Translations under genes and position numbers: made by a program
Assembly (NCBI GenBank): GCA_016703005.1
Contig: JADJCX010000033.1
Location: forward strand, 62,001 to 126,000
Direction: 5' to 3'
Length of the DNA stretch: 64,000 bases
Origin: Flavobacteriales bacterium
Lineage (GTDB): Bacteria > Bacteroidota > Bacteroidia > Flavobacteriales_F > PHOS-HE28
Part shown: positions 10,150 through 19,954 of the stretch, piece by piece
How the letters are laid out: each line of letters starts with the position of its first letter
Position numbering within the stretch: position 1 is the first letter of the stretch
Notes under the pieces: generated by a model
The model's database searches: none
Told to the model about the DNA's origin: nothing
The model's input: the letters and a program-made list of their open reading frames with translations, nothing else

Positions 10150-10725
10150 TCAGATGCCTAGGCGCTTGACCACCTGACCCTTCACGCGCTCGTACAGGTC
10201 CTCCGGGTTAACCGTGCGCCAATCAATGGCATCAAGCTTTCCCCCGCTAATGAAGAACCGATCCAGATCAATGGCTTGCATGTCGGCCAGCACGTGCTGC
10301 CTGAAGTTGAGAAGGGCGATCCAGCCACCAGCATCCTCGCATTCTTCCCACCACTCCTGATAGTAGGTATCGTCACTGCTATGGAAGTTGAGGACGTTTT
10401 CGCCGATCAGGATGAAGCTGTGCAGCCCATGCGCCATCAATTGTTCGATGATGTCACGCTTCAGGAGCATGATATCGTTGTGCAGCAGATCGTTCCACTC
10501 GCCGATCATCTCAATGATGCAGTATCCGTCTTCGTAATCGGCGAACAGGATCTTGATGTACAGTGTTTCACTGCCGATCTCATCCCACTGCGGATGCAGC
10601 ACATGGTCATACACTGCATTCGTGAACTCGAACTCGCTGTACTCGCGCCCGTGGAAAGGGGAACGCTCATCCTCCTCAGCCGTGTAATGTTGGCGCCAAT
10701 TCCAGTATGGTTCGAGGGTGTGCAT
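10150..10725 (-). CDS. Conserved hypothetical protein downstream of murQ
   Basis: 191 residues from MHTLEPYWNWRQHYTAEEDE; an upstream in-frame ATG at 10747-10749, 2 bp after the murQ stop, would add eight residues. The protein is acidic and aromatic, with no signal peptide or membrane helix. It has an alternating pattern in ILFADYEDGYCIIEMIGEW and a later ENVLNFHSSDDTYYQEWWEE segment. I recognise no catalytic motif. Its close placement after murQ suggests co-transcription but does not give it a function. Confidence 0.65.
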   Translation of the reverse strand: MHTLEPYWNWRQHYTAEEDERSPFHGREYSEFEFTNAVYDHVLHPQWDEIGSETLYIKILFADYEDGYCIIEMIGEWNDLLHNDIMLLKRDIIEQLMAHGLHSFILIGENVLNFHSSDDTYYQEWWEECEDAGGWIALLNFRQHVLADMQAIDLDRFFISGGKLDAIDWRTVNPEDLYERVKGQVVKRLGI

Positions 10726-10751
10726 GCACGTGGGTCGGCGTTCGTGCACCG

Positions 10752-11576
10752 TTAATTCGAGGGCCTCGGTGCACTGCTTGAAGCGTCCATAGCCTTGCGC
10801 ACCGATCCGTGGGTCTTGAGCAGCGCATTCGCGTCATCGTAGCCGATGCCCAAGCCCTCCATCACCATGCGCGTTCCCCGGTCAATGAGTTTGTTGTTGC
10901 TGAGTTGCATGTCCACCATGCGGTTGCCCTTCACACGGCCCAGTTTGATCATCACCGCGGTACTGATCATGTTCAGCACCAGCTTCTGTGCGGTGCCGCT
11001 CTTCATTCGCGTACTGCCGGTAACGAACTCAGGCCCAACGATCACCACGATCGGATGCATTGCGGCCGTTGCAACCGGGCTTCCTGGATTGCAGGTGATG
11101 CAGCCGGTGAGAATACCCTGCGTGTTGCAGGATTCGAGTGCACCGACCACATACGGCGTTCCGCCGCTCGCTGCAATGCCGACCACGGTGTCATCCGCAC
11201 CGATGGCATGTTCCTGAAGGTCCCTCCAGCCTTGCTCCGTATCGTCCTCCGCAAATTCCACCGCCTTTCTGATAGCCGTGACCCCACCTGCGATCACGCC
11301 GATCAACATGCCATGGGGAACACCGAATGTGGGTGGACATTCGCTGGCATCCACCACACCCAAGCGGCCACTCGTGCCAGCGCCCATGTAGAACAATCGA
11401 CCTCCGCGTTGGATGCGCGGAACGATGGCATCGACCAACGCCATGATCGCCGGGATCACCAACGCCACGGCAGGGGCCACACCCTCATCCTCAGCATTGA
11501 TGCCGACCAGAAGTTCACCCGTACTCTTCTGTTCGAGATCATTGTGCCTGCTCGGTTGTTCGGTGATACGCTGCAT
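10752..11576 (-). CDS. murQ: N-acetylmuramic acid 6-phosphate etherase MurQ
   Basis: 274 residues, the usual length. The SIS-domain core is clear: RLFYMGAGTSGRLGVVDASE, then CPPTFG with the catalytic Glu just before it, and FVTGSTRMKSGTAQKLVLNM further on. The enzyme cleaves the lactyl ether of MurNAc-6-phosphate to GlcNAc-6-phosphate and D-lactate in cell-wall recycling. Start MQRITEQPSRHNDLEQKS at 11576 fits the family; the upstream extension runs into a terminator hairpin and is not coding. Followed at short distance by a conserved hypothetical. Confidence 0.94.
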   Translation of the reverse strand: MQRITEQPSRHNDLEQKSTGELLVGINAEDEGVAPAVALVIPAIMALVDAIVPRIQRGGRLFYMGAGTSGRLGVVDASECPPTFGVPHGMLIGVIAGGVTAIRKAVEFAEDDTEQGWRDLQEHAIGADDTVVGIAASGGTPYVVGALESCNTQGILTGCITCNPGSPVATAAMHPIVVIVGPEFVTGSTRMKSGTAQKLVLNMISTAVMIKLGRVKGNRMVDMQLSNNKLIDRGTRMVMEGLGIGYDDANALLKTHGSVRKAMDASSSAPRPSN

Positions 11577-11596
11577 GTTCTGGGTTGTGGCAACAA

Positions 11597-11630
11597 AGAA
11601 AAGGGCCGCCCGCTGGCAGCCCTTTTCTTT
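11597..11630 (-). terminator. Rho-independent terminator
   Basis: A 12-bp stem with one mismatch (AAAAGGGCYGCC paired with GGCAGCCCTTTT) and a short loop, T-rich on the leaving side for leftward transcription. It sits after the secreted esterase gene and before murQ, so it most likely ends the esterase transcript and separates the two leftward genes. Confidence 0.7.
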
Positions 11631-11667
11631 TGTGCAATTGTGTTCGTTACGGCAGTGGCAAGTCCGG

Positions 11668-13482
11668 TTACTGAAGCACCACTTTACGCGTAGCGGTGCC
11701 ATCGGCGAAGTGAAGCACCACGAAGTAACTGCCACTTTCGAGGCCGCTGCGTTCGATCACCGTGGTGTTCGCGTTCACGTTCACATCGCGCACCACGCGG
11801 CCGTCGACAGCGTGCATGGTATAGGCCAGCAGTTTGCCGGCCGGGCTGGTGATGTTGACGTTGTCCGAGCTCGGGTTCGGTGCGATCACCAGTGCGGCAG
11901 CGGCGGTAGGTTCGTTGATGCCGATCGGTTGGCCGATGCAAACGCAGTTCGGCGACCATGCGTCGTTGATGGTCTGCGCATTGCCATCATCGCAGGTAGC
12001 GCCCGGAACATCAGGCCCATCGATCACGCCCAAGCAGTCAGGGGTGCCTTGCACACATGGGCCCAATTGGAGGGCACAAACGATGCGCGGGCTGGCATAG
12101 CCGATACACGTGTCGAGATACGTACGACCTTTTCCGCTCGACATGTCGGGGTTGCTCAGCAGGCTGGCCGCATGGGCGGTAACCGGGGGAGGACCTGCGC
12201 TGACGATCGTTTGGGCCAGTGGGCTGAACTCGTCCCACCACTGCCAAGGGCTTGCTTCGTTCGCCTTCCATGGACGCAGGTCGCGCACGAAGGGGTATAG
12301 ACCCTCGGCATCCGCGATGGTCACATTCACCGGCGTGCCACCATCACCAAATCGGCTCCAAGTGGTGCCATAAAGCGCACGAGCCGCTGCGGTGTACGAG
12401 TCGCTTGCGAGGTTCTCGAACGAAGCATTGTTGCCGTATTGGTTTGCCAATGGAATGAAAACGTTCGGGCCTTGCACCGGTACGACTTCTTCGTTGGTGG
12501 TGGGCACGATAACGGTACCATCATGGAAGGGTGCGAAATCATCGCGTACGGTGTGCATGCTCACCATTGGCGCATCCCCTGGCGCCATCCAACTGGTGTC
12601 GGCCAAAGCGCCGCCCATGTTCACGCACATGTGCACATCGCTATCAAAACCATTCGGGCGATAGAGCGTAAGGCCACCGTTGAAGCCATCCAGGTTACCC
12701 ACTTGGGTCGTATCGATGTAGCTAATGGTCGGGTCGAACGGATTCGGCCGGAATTTTTCGATGAACAGTTCAGCCGGATCGTCCATGGTAACGTAGGCCA
12801 AAGAGATGTACCCACCAGTGCCTTCGCCCCACACCGTCATCTTGTTCACGTCCAATCCATAGGTATTCACGCCGGAAGCATCCGCTTTCAACGTGCGAGT
12901 GCACTGCTTCACATCGTGAATGGCGCGATAGACAGCGTTCAACAATCCTCCACGACGCTCTTGTACCGTTGCGGCCAATGGGTTCCATCCACCACGATAC
13001 TGCACGCTAATGGCGACATAACCATGTTTTGCCAAACGCTGGCAGGTCACCACAGCACAGCTATCCGTCTTCAAACCGTTCGGACTGCCGTTGATCGGCG
13101 GTGGCAGCAGGTTGCCGGTGTGCAGGTACAGGATCACAGGGCGGTTCGCCAACGTGTCTGCGTTCGGGTCGGGTTGGTAGATGTCCATTTTCAGTTCCTT
13201 CACCTTCACCACCGTGCTGCCATCGCTGGGATCGTAGAAAGGGCCAGGGATAGGCTGCTGGGTGCTGACGGCGATCTGCAGTTGCTGCACCTCGGGACCG
13301 AACAGTCCGGGGTTGCTGAAATCGCTCGTGAGGAAATCGATGTTCGTTCCGTACACCACATCGCTGGTGGTAAGGATCTGCCCATCGGTGAACACCTCAT
13401 CGATGTAGCGCGTTTGTGCGCTGGCCACTGCAACGGCGGTGGCAGCGAAGGCCACCAAAGCGAAGCGTAGGGTTTGTTTCAT
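11668..13482 (-). CDS. Secreted alpha/beta-hydrolase (esterase-like) with T9SS type A sorting domain
   Basis: 604 residues. Signal peptide MKQTLRFALVAFAATAVAVASAQ is followed by an esterase-like core: NRPVILYLHTGNLLPP (oxyanion-loop region), LAKHGYVAISVQYRGGWNPL, and a nucleophile-elbow region TVWGEGTGGYISLAY in which the usual GxSxG Ser is replaced by Thr (GEGTGG). This is unusual and could mean weak or altered catalysis. The C-terminus (LVIAPNPSSDNVNI ... LESGSYFVVLHFADGTATRKVVLQ) is a T9SS type A signal. The upstream TonB receptor lies 118 bp away in the same direction. Start at 13482 gives the signal peptide directly. Confidence 0.82.
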   Translation of the reverse strand: MKQTLRFALVAFAATAVAVASAQTRYIDEVFTDGQILTTSDVVYGTNIDFLTSDFSNPGLFGPEVQQLQIAVSTQQPIPGPFYDPSDGSTVVKVKELKMDIYQPDPNADTLANRPVILYLHTGNLLPPPINGSPNGLKTDSCAVVTCQRLAKHGYVAISVQYRGGWNPLAATVQERRGGLLNAVYRAIHDVKQCTRTLKADASGVNTYGLDVNKMTVWGEGTGGYISLAYVTMDDPAELFIEKFRPNPFDPTISYIDTTQVGNLDGFNGGLTLYRPNGFDSDVHMCVNMGGALADTSWMAPGDAPMVSMHTVRDDFAPFHDGTVIVPTTNEEVVPVQGPNVFIPLANQYGNNASFENLASDSYTAAARALYGTTWSRFGDGGTPVNVTIADAEGLYPFVRDLRPWKANEASPWQWWDEFSPLAQTIVSAGPPPVTAHAASLLSNPDMSSGKGRTYLDTCIGYASPRIVCALQLGPCVQGTPDCLGVIDGPDVPGATCDDGNAQTINDAWSPNCVCIGQPIGINEPTAAAALVIAPNPSSDNVNITSPAGKLLAYTMHAVDGRVVRDVNVNANTTVIERSGLESGSYFVVLHFADGTATRKVVLQ

Positions 13483-13600
13483 GGTTGATCGGTTTTGGTT
13501 TTTGGTTCTTGGTTGTCGCGCGCAATGGGCCCGGTGCATCACCTGCGCGGATATGCGGGTGAGGGCGGTGCGGTGCATTCGGTCAGAAAAGTAAGCAGGT

Positions 13601-16516
13601 TCAACGGTTGTTGAACTCGTAGATCAATTGGATGTACCCCAAGCGTCCGACGCGGGGTCCGCCAAAGACCATCAGCACGTCGTTGTTCCAAGCGCGGTCC
13701 AGGCGTTCATCGTCCGGGACATCAGGGTCGAAAAGAGGTACGAGTCCAAGCAGGTTGGACGCGCCGATCTTCAACATGGTGTGGGCTTCGGGCCATGTGA
13801 AGTTGATCTGAACATCGAGGTTGTCATAGGTAGGCAGAGCCCCGGTGAATTGTGGGGAGCCCTCGAACGTGTAGCCTTGAATGAACTTGTAGTTAAGTCC
13901 CCAGCCGAAGTTGCGCTTGTCGGTGCCGGGGATGAGCAGGTCGTGGCCGGTAACGCCGATATTGAATTTGTGCTCAGGGGTATTGAAGGCGGGGATGATC
14001 GGGTCGTCTTCGCCGCTGCTCAGCTTATTCCAACTGTAGTTGAAGGTCCACACGTGGCGATCGAGGTAGTAGTTCAAGCCCGCGTTAACACCGAAGGTGG
14101 TTACTTGTTCCTGTGCGTTGGCAGCGAGCCGGTACACCTGAAGGCTCAGCGGAAAGCCTGTGGCTTGGTCGAACTTGCCGTCGATGCCGATCACGTACCC
14201 GATGAAGTCCTGATACCAAGAGTGATAGGCCCCGAGATCCAAGTAGAGCTTACGCCCGAGGGTGCCCCGGTAGCCGCCTTCCAGTGTGAAGACCTTTTCC
14301 GGTCGAACGCGGTCCACATGGAAATAGTCCAGTTTGTTGTAGCCTTCAATGAGTGTGGGCGATGTGCGGTATTCGTTGAAGCTCTCGATGGTGAAAAGGC
14401 TATCGCCGTCCTCGTCGAATTGACCTTCGACGTTGCCCAAGAGTATTGCTCTGCCCACATTGTAGTACAAGTACTGGTCTGCAAGCGTTGGGTTGCGCAC
14501 AGCGCGGGATGCGCTCACGCGCAACACGTGATCCATGGTCGGCGTGTAGACAAGGCTGGCCGCTGGGCTTATGAGTGGGTCGAAGTTCTGGTTCTTGTCC
14601 AAGCGAATGGTAATGGTGGACCTCAGCTTTTCGTCCATTAACCGTTTCTCCATCCCCGCGTATGCGCCGAACTCCGAATTCCTCACCACCACACTCCCCG
14701 TGTCGCGGAAAATGGTGCCCGCGCTGTTTGGCATGTACCAGCGATAGTTACCGCCGACGATGATCTCTGCGAATTGTGGTTTGAACCGGTACTCACCCAT
14801 CACGTGGGCGAGCTTGCTCTTGTCGTAGAAAAGTGAACCTCCATCGGTGAAGCGTTTGCTGGTAATACTGGCGAACGCGCTGTCATACCGAGCTGTTCCG
14901 GGTTCGAAGAAGGGAACGACAAAGCCGGCATTGACCAAGTTGATGCTATCGAGCACGGCTTGGTGGTATCCTGTGAACAGTGCATTGTTGTCGGCAACAT
15001 ATTGCGCGACGTACGCATCGTATTCTTCAAGGGTGTACTGCAATGCGATCGCTTCTTGGAAATCGAGGAAATCAGCACTGTTGTTCAGTAGTCCTCCGAC
15101 GATCCAATTGTCGTACAGTTCCTTGTATCGCAGGTTCCACTCGCCCGTTTCTTCGCCCGTAGCCTCCTGCAATCGCAAACCGGTCGTGAAAATGTCGTAC
15201 GTGTCGCCGGCGTCCTCACTGGTGAGGTAACCCCGTACGAACCACTTGCCTTCGTTGCGCAGTTCGATCCGTTGTTGCCAGAACTGCACGTTCTTCAACC
15301 GATAGCGGTTGTCGCCTTGGTAAACCGTGCTGCCGGTGCTGTAGTTGCTGGCAAGTACAAGCTCCAAGCTATCGGTGAATTTGTGGTGCAAGGCAGCGGC
15401 GATCTTCAGGTTGCGGGTATCGTAGTCCACGAGTTCTTCTTCTCTGTACCCTCGCCGCAGGTAGAGTCCGAGACCCGGCTCCGAGGTACGGCTGAATGCA
15501 TCCAGCGTGTAGTTGTTGTTCGCTGTGATGTTCTCGTCACCGTAAATGTTCACCGCATCATATCGACCGGGATTGCCAACACCGGTGGGACTGTTGCTGG
15601 TGGGGTCAAGGCTGGTCGCCTCCCAGTCATTGGCCTTCAGGCCGCAGAGGTTCACCTTGAAGGCCCAGTTGGCACGGCCTTCTTTGTTCTTGAACACCTC
15701 GGCGAAACGGATGGCCAGGTCTTTCAATCCGCGTTCGCCGATCTTGTAGGTAACCGCGTGTCCCGGAAAGACCCACGGGCTCTTGCTGGTCATGTTGATC
15801 ACGCCGTTGAATGCGCCGGGACCGAAGAATGCACTACTCGCACCGGCAACGATATCCACCTTCATCACATCCAGATCGCTGCACCCGAGAAAGTTGCCCA
15901 GGCTGAAGTTGAGCCCAGGGCTTTGATTGTCCACGCCGTCGATCAGTTGCAACGAGCGTACGGGACTCGTGCTGTTGAAGCCTCGTGTATTGATCACTTT
16001 GAAACCGAAGCTGGCCGCCGTCATGTCCACTCCCTTCAGGTTGCCGAGACTTTCGTAGAAGTCGCCGCTGGGTGCTTCGCGGATCGCCACCAGATCCATG
16101 CTCTCCACGGTAAGCGCGGCTTGTTTGGTCTTGTCACTGATGCGTTTGCCGCGCACCCGCGCTTCTTTCAACACCACTTGCTCAGCCGTGAGCTTCAACT
16201 TCAACTCTTGATCAAGGCTGGGCACCACCAATTCCAAGCGCCCGTAACCGACCAGAGCGATCACCAGTGTATAAGGTGGCATGCCATCTACCTTCAACGA
16301 AAAGGTGCCGTCGAACTCGGTGAAGACCACGTTCTGCGTCCCTTTCAACCCCACGCTGGCGCTATAGAGCCCCTCACCCGTGGCGCTATCGGTCACCTTG
16401 CCCTTAAGCGTGTATTGGGCAAACGCGGATGGAGCGAATAGAAGGGCCACCAACGCACACCACCAATGAAGTGTTCGCTTGCTGAAGCCTATTGTCCGAG
16501 GCGCGTGTTGAAGCAT
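13601..16516 (-). CDS. TonB-dependent outer-membrane receptor with CarboxypepD_reg domain
   Basis: About 971 residues. After the signal peptide (region WWCALVALLFAPSAFAQ) comes a carboxypeptidase-regulatory-like domain (LKGKVTDSATGEGLYSASVG), then the plug (GVDMTAASFGFKVINTRGFN; LQLIDGVDNQSPGLNF; VDIVAGASSAFFGPGAFNGV) and a long beta-barrel ending in GRLGYIQLIYEFNNR with the terminal aromatic. It imports a ligand across the outer membrane using TonB energy. No SusD neighbour is present, so it is not a polysaccharide-utilisation pair; the ligand is unknown. The start at 16516 or the ATG seven codons upstream are both possible. Confidence 0.92.
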   Translation of the reverse strand: MLQHAPRTIGFSKRTLHWWCALVALLFAPSAFAQYTLKGKVTDSATGEGLYSASVGLKGTQNVVFTEFDGTFSLKVDGMPPYTLVIALVGYGRLELVVPSLDQELKLKLTAEQVVLKEARVRGKRISDKTKQAALTVESMDLVAIREAPSGDFYESLGNLKGVDMTAASFGFKVINTRGFNSTSPVRSLQLIDGVDNQSPGLNFSLGNFLGCSDLDVMKVDIVAGASSAFFGPGAFNGVINMTSKSPWVFPGHAVTYKIGERGLKDLAIRFAEVFKNKEGRANWAFKVNLCGLKANDWEATSLDPTSNSPTGVGNPGRYDAVNIYGDENITANNNYTLDAFSRTSEPGLGLYLRRGYREEELVDYDTRNLKIAAALHHKFTDSLELVLASNYSTGSTVYQGDNRYRLKNVQFWQQRIELRNEGKWFVRGYLTSEDAGDTYDIFTTGLRLQEATGEETGEWNLRYKELYDNWIVGGLLNNSADFLDFQEAIALQYTLEEYDAYVAQYVADNNALFTGYHQAVLDSINLVNAGFVVPFFEPGTARYDSAFASITSKRFTDGGSLFYDKSKLAHVMGEYRFKPQFAEIIVGGNYRWYMPNSAGTIFRDTGSVVVRNSEFGAYAGMEKRLMDEKLRSTITIRLDKNQNFDPLISPAASLVYTPTMDHVLRVSASRAVRNPTLADQYLYYNVGRAILLGNVEGQFDEDGDSLFTIESFNEYRTSPTLIEGYNKLDYFHVDRVRPEKVFTLEGGYRGTLGRKLYLDLGAYHSWYQDFIGYVIGIDGKFDQATGFPLSLQVYRLAANAQEQVTTFGVNAGLNYYLDRHVWTFNYSWNKLSSGEDDPIIPAFNTPEHKFNIGVTGHDLLIPGTDKRNFGWGLNYKFIQGYTFEGSPQFTGALPTYDNLDVQINFTWPEAHTMLKIGASNLLGLVPLFDPDVPDDERLDRAWNNDVLMVFGGPRVGRLGYIQLIYEFNNR

Positions 16517-16627
16517 GTCGGAATGTCTTGCCGCCAATATAGACGGCTATGCAACGGTTGAAGGTGTGCGATCGCCAGCTTCGTCGTTCATTCGCCCAAG
16601 CCCTGAACCCAAGGGACGAAGACCAGC

Positions 16628-18037
16628 ATGCCTATTTCCATTTCCTTTTTCGGTGCCGCGGGCACTGTTACCGGTAGCAAACACCTGATCGAAGTCGATG
16701 GTCTACGCATTCTGCTGGACTGTGGCATGAGCCAAGGCGAAGGCCACGAGAGCGACAAACGGAACCGGTTCTTCGGTTTCGACCCACACGATGTTGATTT
16801 AGTGGTGTTGAGCCATGCGCACATCGATCACAGTGGCATGTTGCCGCGACTTGTCGCTGAGGGTTTCCGTGGCATCATCTGGAGCACTCCGGCTACGCGT
16901 GACTTATGTGCCATCATGTTGGAGGACAGCGCGCGGATACAGGAAAGCGATTTCGAGTTCGACGCCAAACGCGCCAAGAAGCAGGACCGGAAACCCGACT
17001 GGCCGGAACCGCTCTACACCGTGGAAGATGTGAAGCCCACGATGGCCTACTTCCAAACGATCCAGTACAACGCCCCGCACAAGATCGCCCAAGGCGTTGA
17101 ACTCACCTTCACCGATGCCGGACACATACTCGGCAGCGCGGCTGTGCAATTGGCGATCGAGCAACCCACCGGCACCAAGCATATCAGCTTCACCGGCGAT
17201 GTGGGCCGCTATGTGGATCGGCTGCTTCCGGACCCGGTGCCCTTTCGGCAATGCGACGTGTTGATCTGTGAGAGTACCTATGGCGACCGCGACCATGTGC
17301 CCGTTGAAGAAGCGCGCGATGAACTCCTGCACCACGTGCAACGCGTGTGTGTGGAGCAACAGGGGAAACTGCTGATACCGGCTTTCAGTATCGGTAAAAC
17401 ACAGGAGATCCTCTACACGCTGAACGCGTTGAGCAACGCCGGAAAGCTGCCGCGCATACCCGTCTTCGTGGACAGCCCGTTGTCCATCAATGCAACGGCT
17501 GTGTACCGCGAGCACAGCACCCTGCTTCAGGAGGACGTGCGCGCGGAGCTGCAGCGCGACCCCGATCTGTTCGGGTTCAATGGCGTGCAATGGATCCAGA
17601 AGCCGGAACAGAGCAAGGCGTTGAATGCCCGCAAAGAGCCGTGCATCATCATTTCCGCCAGTGGCATGATGGAGGCAGGCCGCATCCGGCATCACCTACG
17701 ATACAACCTTCACGATGAGAGGAACGCTGTGCTCGTAGTGGGTTTCTGCGCGCCGGGTTCACTGGGCGCAAAGCTGCTGGACGGCGCCAGTGAGGTGCGC
17801 ATCTTCGGCGATACCATCCCGGTGAAAGCAGCTATCCTGCGCATGGATTTCTACAGCGCCCACGCGGGGCAAAGCGAACTGATGCGCTACATCGGTTGCC
17901 AAGATGCCGCCAAAGTGCAACGCACCTTTTTGGTGCACGGTGTCGAACGGAGCCTAACCGCCTTCAAGGCGAAGTGCGAAGGCGCAGGCTTCAAGAATGT
18001 GGTGGTGCCGAAGAGGGGGGAGAGGTTCGAACTCTAG
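16628..18037 (+). CDS. MBL-fold beta-CASP nuclease/hydrolase
   Basis: 469 residues. The metallo-beta-lactamase motif SHAHIDHSGMLPRLV, the downstream metal ligands (TDAGHILGSAAV; SFTGDVGR) and the beta-CASP segment (ESTYGDRDH; IPAFSIGKTQEILY; FVDSPLSINAT; IISASGMMEAGRIRHHL; FYSAHAGQSEL) are all present, as in YSH1/CPSF73-like RNA-processing exonucleases. A cytosolic RNase role is known for the family, but this member's substrate is unknown. It starts 111 bp from the divergent TonB receptor and overlaps the convergent kynA by 4 bp. Confidence 0.93.
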   Translation: MPISISFFGAAGTVTGSKHLIEVDGLRILLDCGMSQGEGHESDKRNRFFGFDPHDVDLVVLSHAHIDHSGMLPRLVAEGFRGIIWSTPATRDLCAIMLEDSARIQESDFEFDAKRAKKQDRKPDWPEPLYTVEDVKPTMAYFQTIQYNAPHKIAQGVELTFTDAGHILGSAAVQLAIEQPTGTKHISFTGDVGRYVDRLLPDPVPFRQCDVLICESTYGDRDHVPVEEARDELLHHVQRVCVEQQGKLLIPAFSIGKTQEILYTLNALSNAGKLPRIPVFVDSPLSINATAVYREHSTLLQEDVRAELQRDPDLFGFNGVQWIQKPEQSKALNARKEPCIIISASGMMEAGRIRHHLRYNLHDERNAVLVVGFCAPGSLGAKLLDGASEVRIFGDTIPVKAAILRMDFYSAHAGQSELMRYIGCQDAAKVQRTFLVHGVERSLTAFKAKCEGAGFKNVVVPKRGERFEL

Positions 18038-19038
18038 GCCCCGAACCCCAACGCCTTACGCAACTCCTGGGGCAGCTGTGGAAGTCGGCGGCGATCAATG
18101 AGGAAGCTGCTGAGGTCGGCGATCTCCTTGAAGATGTAGTGGCTATCGAGCGCGCCCTTGAGGTAGCCGCTGCCGGTGCTGCCACCAGTGCCCATGCGCA
18201 GGCCGATCATGCGGTGCACCATGTTGATGTGACGACTGCGCCAAAGCGCCATGCCTTCATCGATATCCAGCAGGGCGTTCAGCAGGCGGAAGGCTTGTTG
18301 GAAGATCGGTTCATCGCGGTAGAGCATGATGAAGATGGCGGCGCGACTGGCGGCAGGGGTGAGGCGGCGATCATCGCTGCCGGTCACGAAGAGCTTCTCC
18401 CACAGTTGGGCGTTCTGTTCCTCGCCTTTCACCAAGCTGTCGGTGTACACCGCTTTCAGTTTATCGAAGAATGGTGGTTCGCCGGCCGGCCAGAACCGCG
18501 CATCGAAGAACGGCATGCGTTCAAGCCATGCGCTCACCAGTTCGAAAAGCGAGGTCTCGTTCTCCAGACTTTCGATCATGGCCTTGTGCTCGGGCTTCAG
18601 TTGGCTGGTGTAGTACTGTTTGCCGAAACGTGCGTCCATTTTCAATCCCAGCTTCGCTTCGAGCACTTTGAACTGCATGCTCTGGAAGCCACTGGCCGGG
18701 CGCAGCAGATCGCGGAAGTCGAGGAAGTCCAGCGGGGTCATCGTCTCGAGGATGTCGATCTGTTTCACGAGCACTTCAAGGATGCGCTGCACGCGGCCGA
18801 GGCGATGCACGGCAATGTTCAACTCGCCGCCGTTGTCGTCCACATGCCCGTCCTGGAAGATCGCGATCACGCTGCCCACCTCGTGGAGGATCTGCTTGAA
18901 CCAGAGTTCGTAGGCTTGGTGGATGATGATGAACAGCATTTCGTCGTGGGCCTCCACGCCGTGCTTGTCGCTCTCGGGCGCTTGCGCACCGAGGATCTTG
19001 TCCAGTTGTAGATAGTCGGGATAATAAACGGAGCTCAT
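18034..19038 (-). CDS. kynA: Tryptophan 2,3-dioxygenase
   Basis: 334 residues with the family hallmarks: DEMLFIIIHQAYELWFKQ near the N-terminus, AVHRLGRVQRILEVLV, and MGTGGSTGSGYLKGAL near the C-terminus, which closes over the substrate. A haem enzyme that opens the indole ring of L-tryptophan to N-formylkynurenine, the first step of the kynurenine pathway. No other kynurenine gene is nearby. The stop overlaps that of the convergent MBL gene. About 100 bp upstream contains no gene. Confidence 0.95.
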   Translation of the reverse strand: MSSVYYPDYLQLDKILGAQAPESDKHGVEAHDEMLFIIIHQAYELWFKQILHEVGSVIAIFQDGHVDDNGGELNIAVHRLGRVQRILEVLVKQIDILETMTPLDFLDFRDLLRPASGFQSMQFKVLEAKLGLKMDARFGKQYYTSQLKPEHKAMIESLENETSLFELVSAWLERMPFFDARFWPAGEPPFFDKLKAVYTDSLVKGEEQNAQLWEKLFVTGSDDRRLTPAASRAAIFIMLYRDEPIFQQAFRLLNALLDIDEGMALWRSRHINMVHRMIGLRMGTGGSTGSGYLKGALDSHYIFKEIADLSSFLIDRRRLPQLPQELRKALGFGA

Positions 19039-19144
19039 GGTCGATCGGTCGATCAGAGGATCAAAAGATCAGATGATCGCGTGAATGGGTGATTGTTCTT
19101 AGCGCGCAAAGTACGGGCGGGCTGTTCATTAGAGCTGACGGTGG

Positions 19145-19936
19145 TCACAGCAAGCAGATGGCCAATAAGACCACTGCTGCGTTGCTCAAGAGGTTGACAA
19201 CATCATTGGTCACCCACGTCAGCCCTCTCACGCGCCGTTTGCCGATATCGCTCAGCCCACGGCCATCATCGTACTTCACCTGTAACAATGCTCCAAGGAG
19301 GCTATCGAGCAACATGCCCGCCATGGCGAACGCCACGAAAAGACCAACGGCGAACGCTTCGACTGCGGCCAGCACGAACCACACGAAGGCGTTGCCATCG
19401 GTTCCTCCCGGCCCGACCAGCCAACGACAAAGGACCGCCATGAGCAGTGCCCCGAGCAGTCCACCAAGAGTGCCAGCCAAACTCACCCCTCCGCTGTATC
19501 CGGGTGCGACTCGTCTCAGCGTAGCCAAGTTCAAAGTGGGCCATTTCGAATACATACCGATCTCGCTCGCCCAAGTGTCACACGCTGCGACACACATGCT
19601 GATGGACATCCAAACCGTCTCGCGGGAGAGGTCATCGAAACAAGCGAGCAGTGCGTAGAGCCCGCCCGAGCAGAATACCTGCATGGCATCGCGCGGCTTG
19701 CCGTGTTTGGCGTCGGTGCGTGCGCCGCGGTTCAACCGGCCTAGCAGCACACCGCTCAAAAGGAAAAAGAACAACGGCAGCAACCAGAGCCAGCCTTGTC
19801 CGATGACCACGGATACACCGATGGCACTGGCCATCAATGCGCCGCCACGGGTAAGCACCTTGTATCGCACCGCCAAGAGCACGAACGGCACGGCACACGC
19901 CGCAGCAAAAAGTCCATTGATCAAAGCACCGGTCAT
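19145..19936 (-). CDS. DUF92 integral membrane protein (VTE6-like)
   Basis: 263 residues with about six hydrophobic helices. The DUF92 motifs are visible: LTRGGALMASAIGVSVV near the N-terminus, AACDTWASEIGMYSKWPTLN and YSGGVSLAGTLGGLLGA in the middle, and a late MLLDSLLGALLQVKYDDG. Family members in phototrophs (VTE6) phosphorylate phytyl phosphate; in non-phototrophic bacteria the role is unknown. It lies 18 bp from the leftward desaturase gene upstream, so co-transcription is likely. Confidence 0.87.
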   Translation of the reverse strand: MTGALINGLFAAACAVPFVLLAVRYKVLTRGGALMASAIGVSVVIGQGWLWLLPLFFFLLSGVLLGRLNRGARTDAKHGKPRDAMQVFCSGGLYALLACFDDLSRETVWMSISMCVAACDTWASEIGMYSKWPTLNLATLRRVAPGYSGGVSLAGTLGGLLGALLMAVLCRWLVGPGGTDGNAFVWFVLAAVEAFAVGLFVAFAMAGMLLDSLLGALLQVKYDDGRGLSDIGKRRVRGLTWVTNDVVNLLSNAAVVLLAICLL

Positions 19937-19954
19937 TCACCGGTCAAGCTACGT

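Noticed and set aside
15272..16441. Long rightward frame over the TonB receptor
   Set aside because: Antisense shadow of a high-GC gene; the receptor frame carries the family motifs.
18020..18040. tRNA-like GGTTCGAACTC
   Set aside because: It is the last coding part of the beta-CASP gene (RGERFEL); no cloverleaf can be drawn around it.
17896..19011. Long rightward frame over kynA
   Set aside because: The leftward frame encodes an unmistakable tryptophan dioxygenase.
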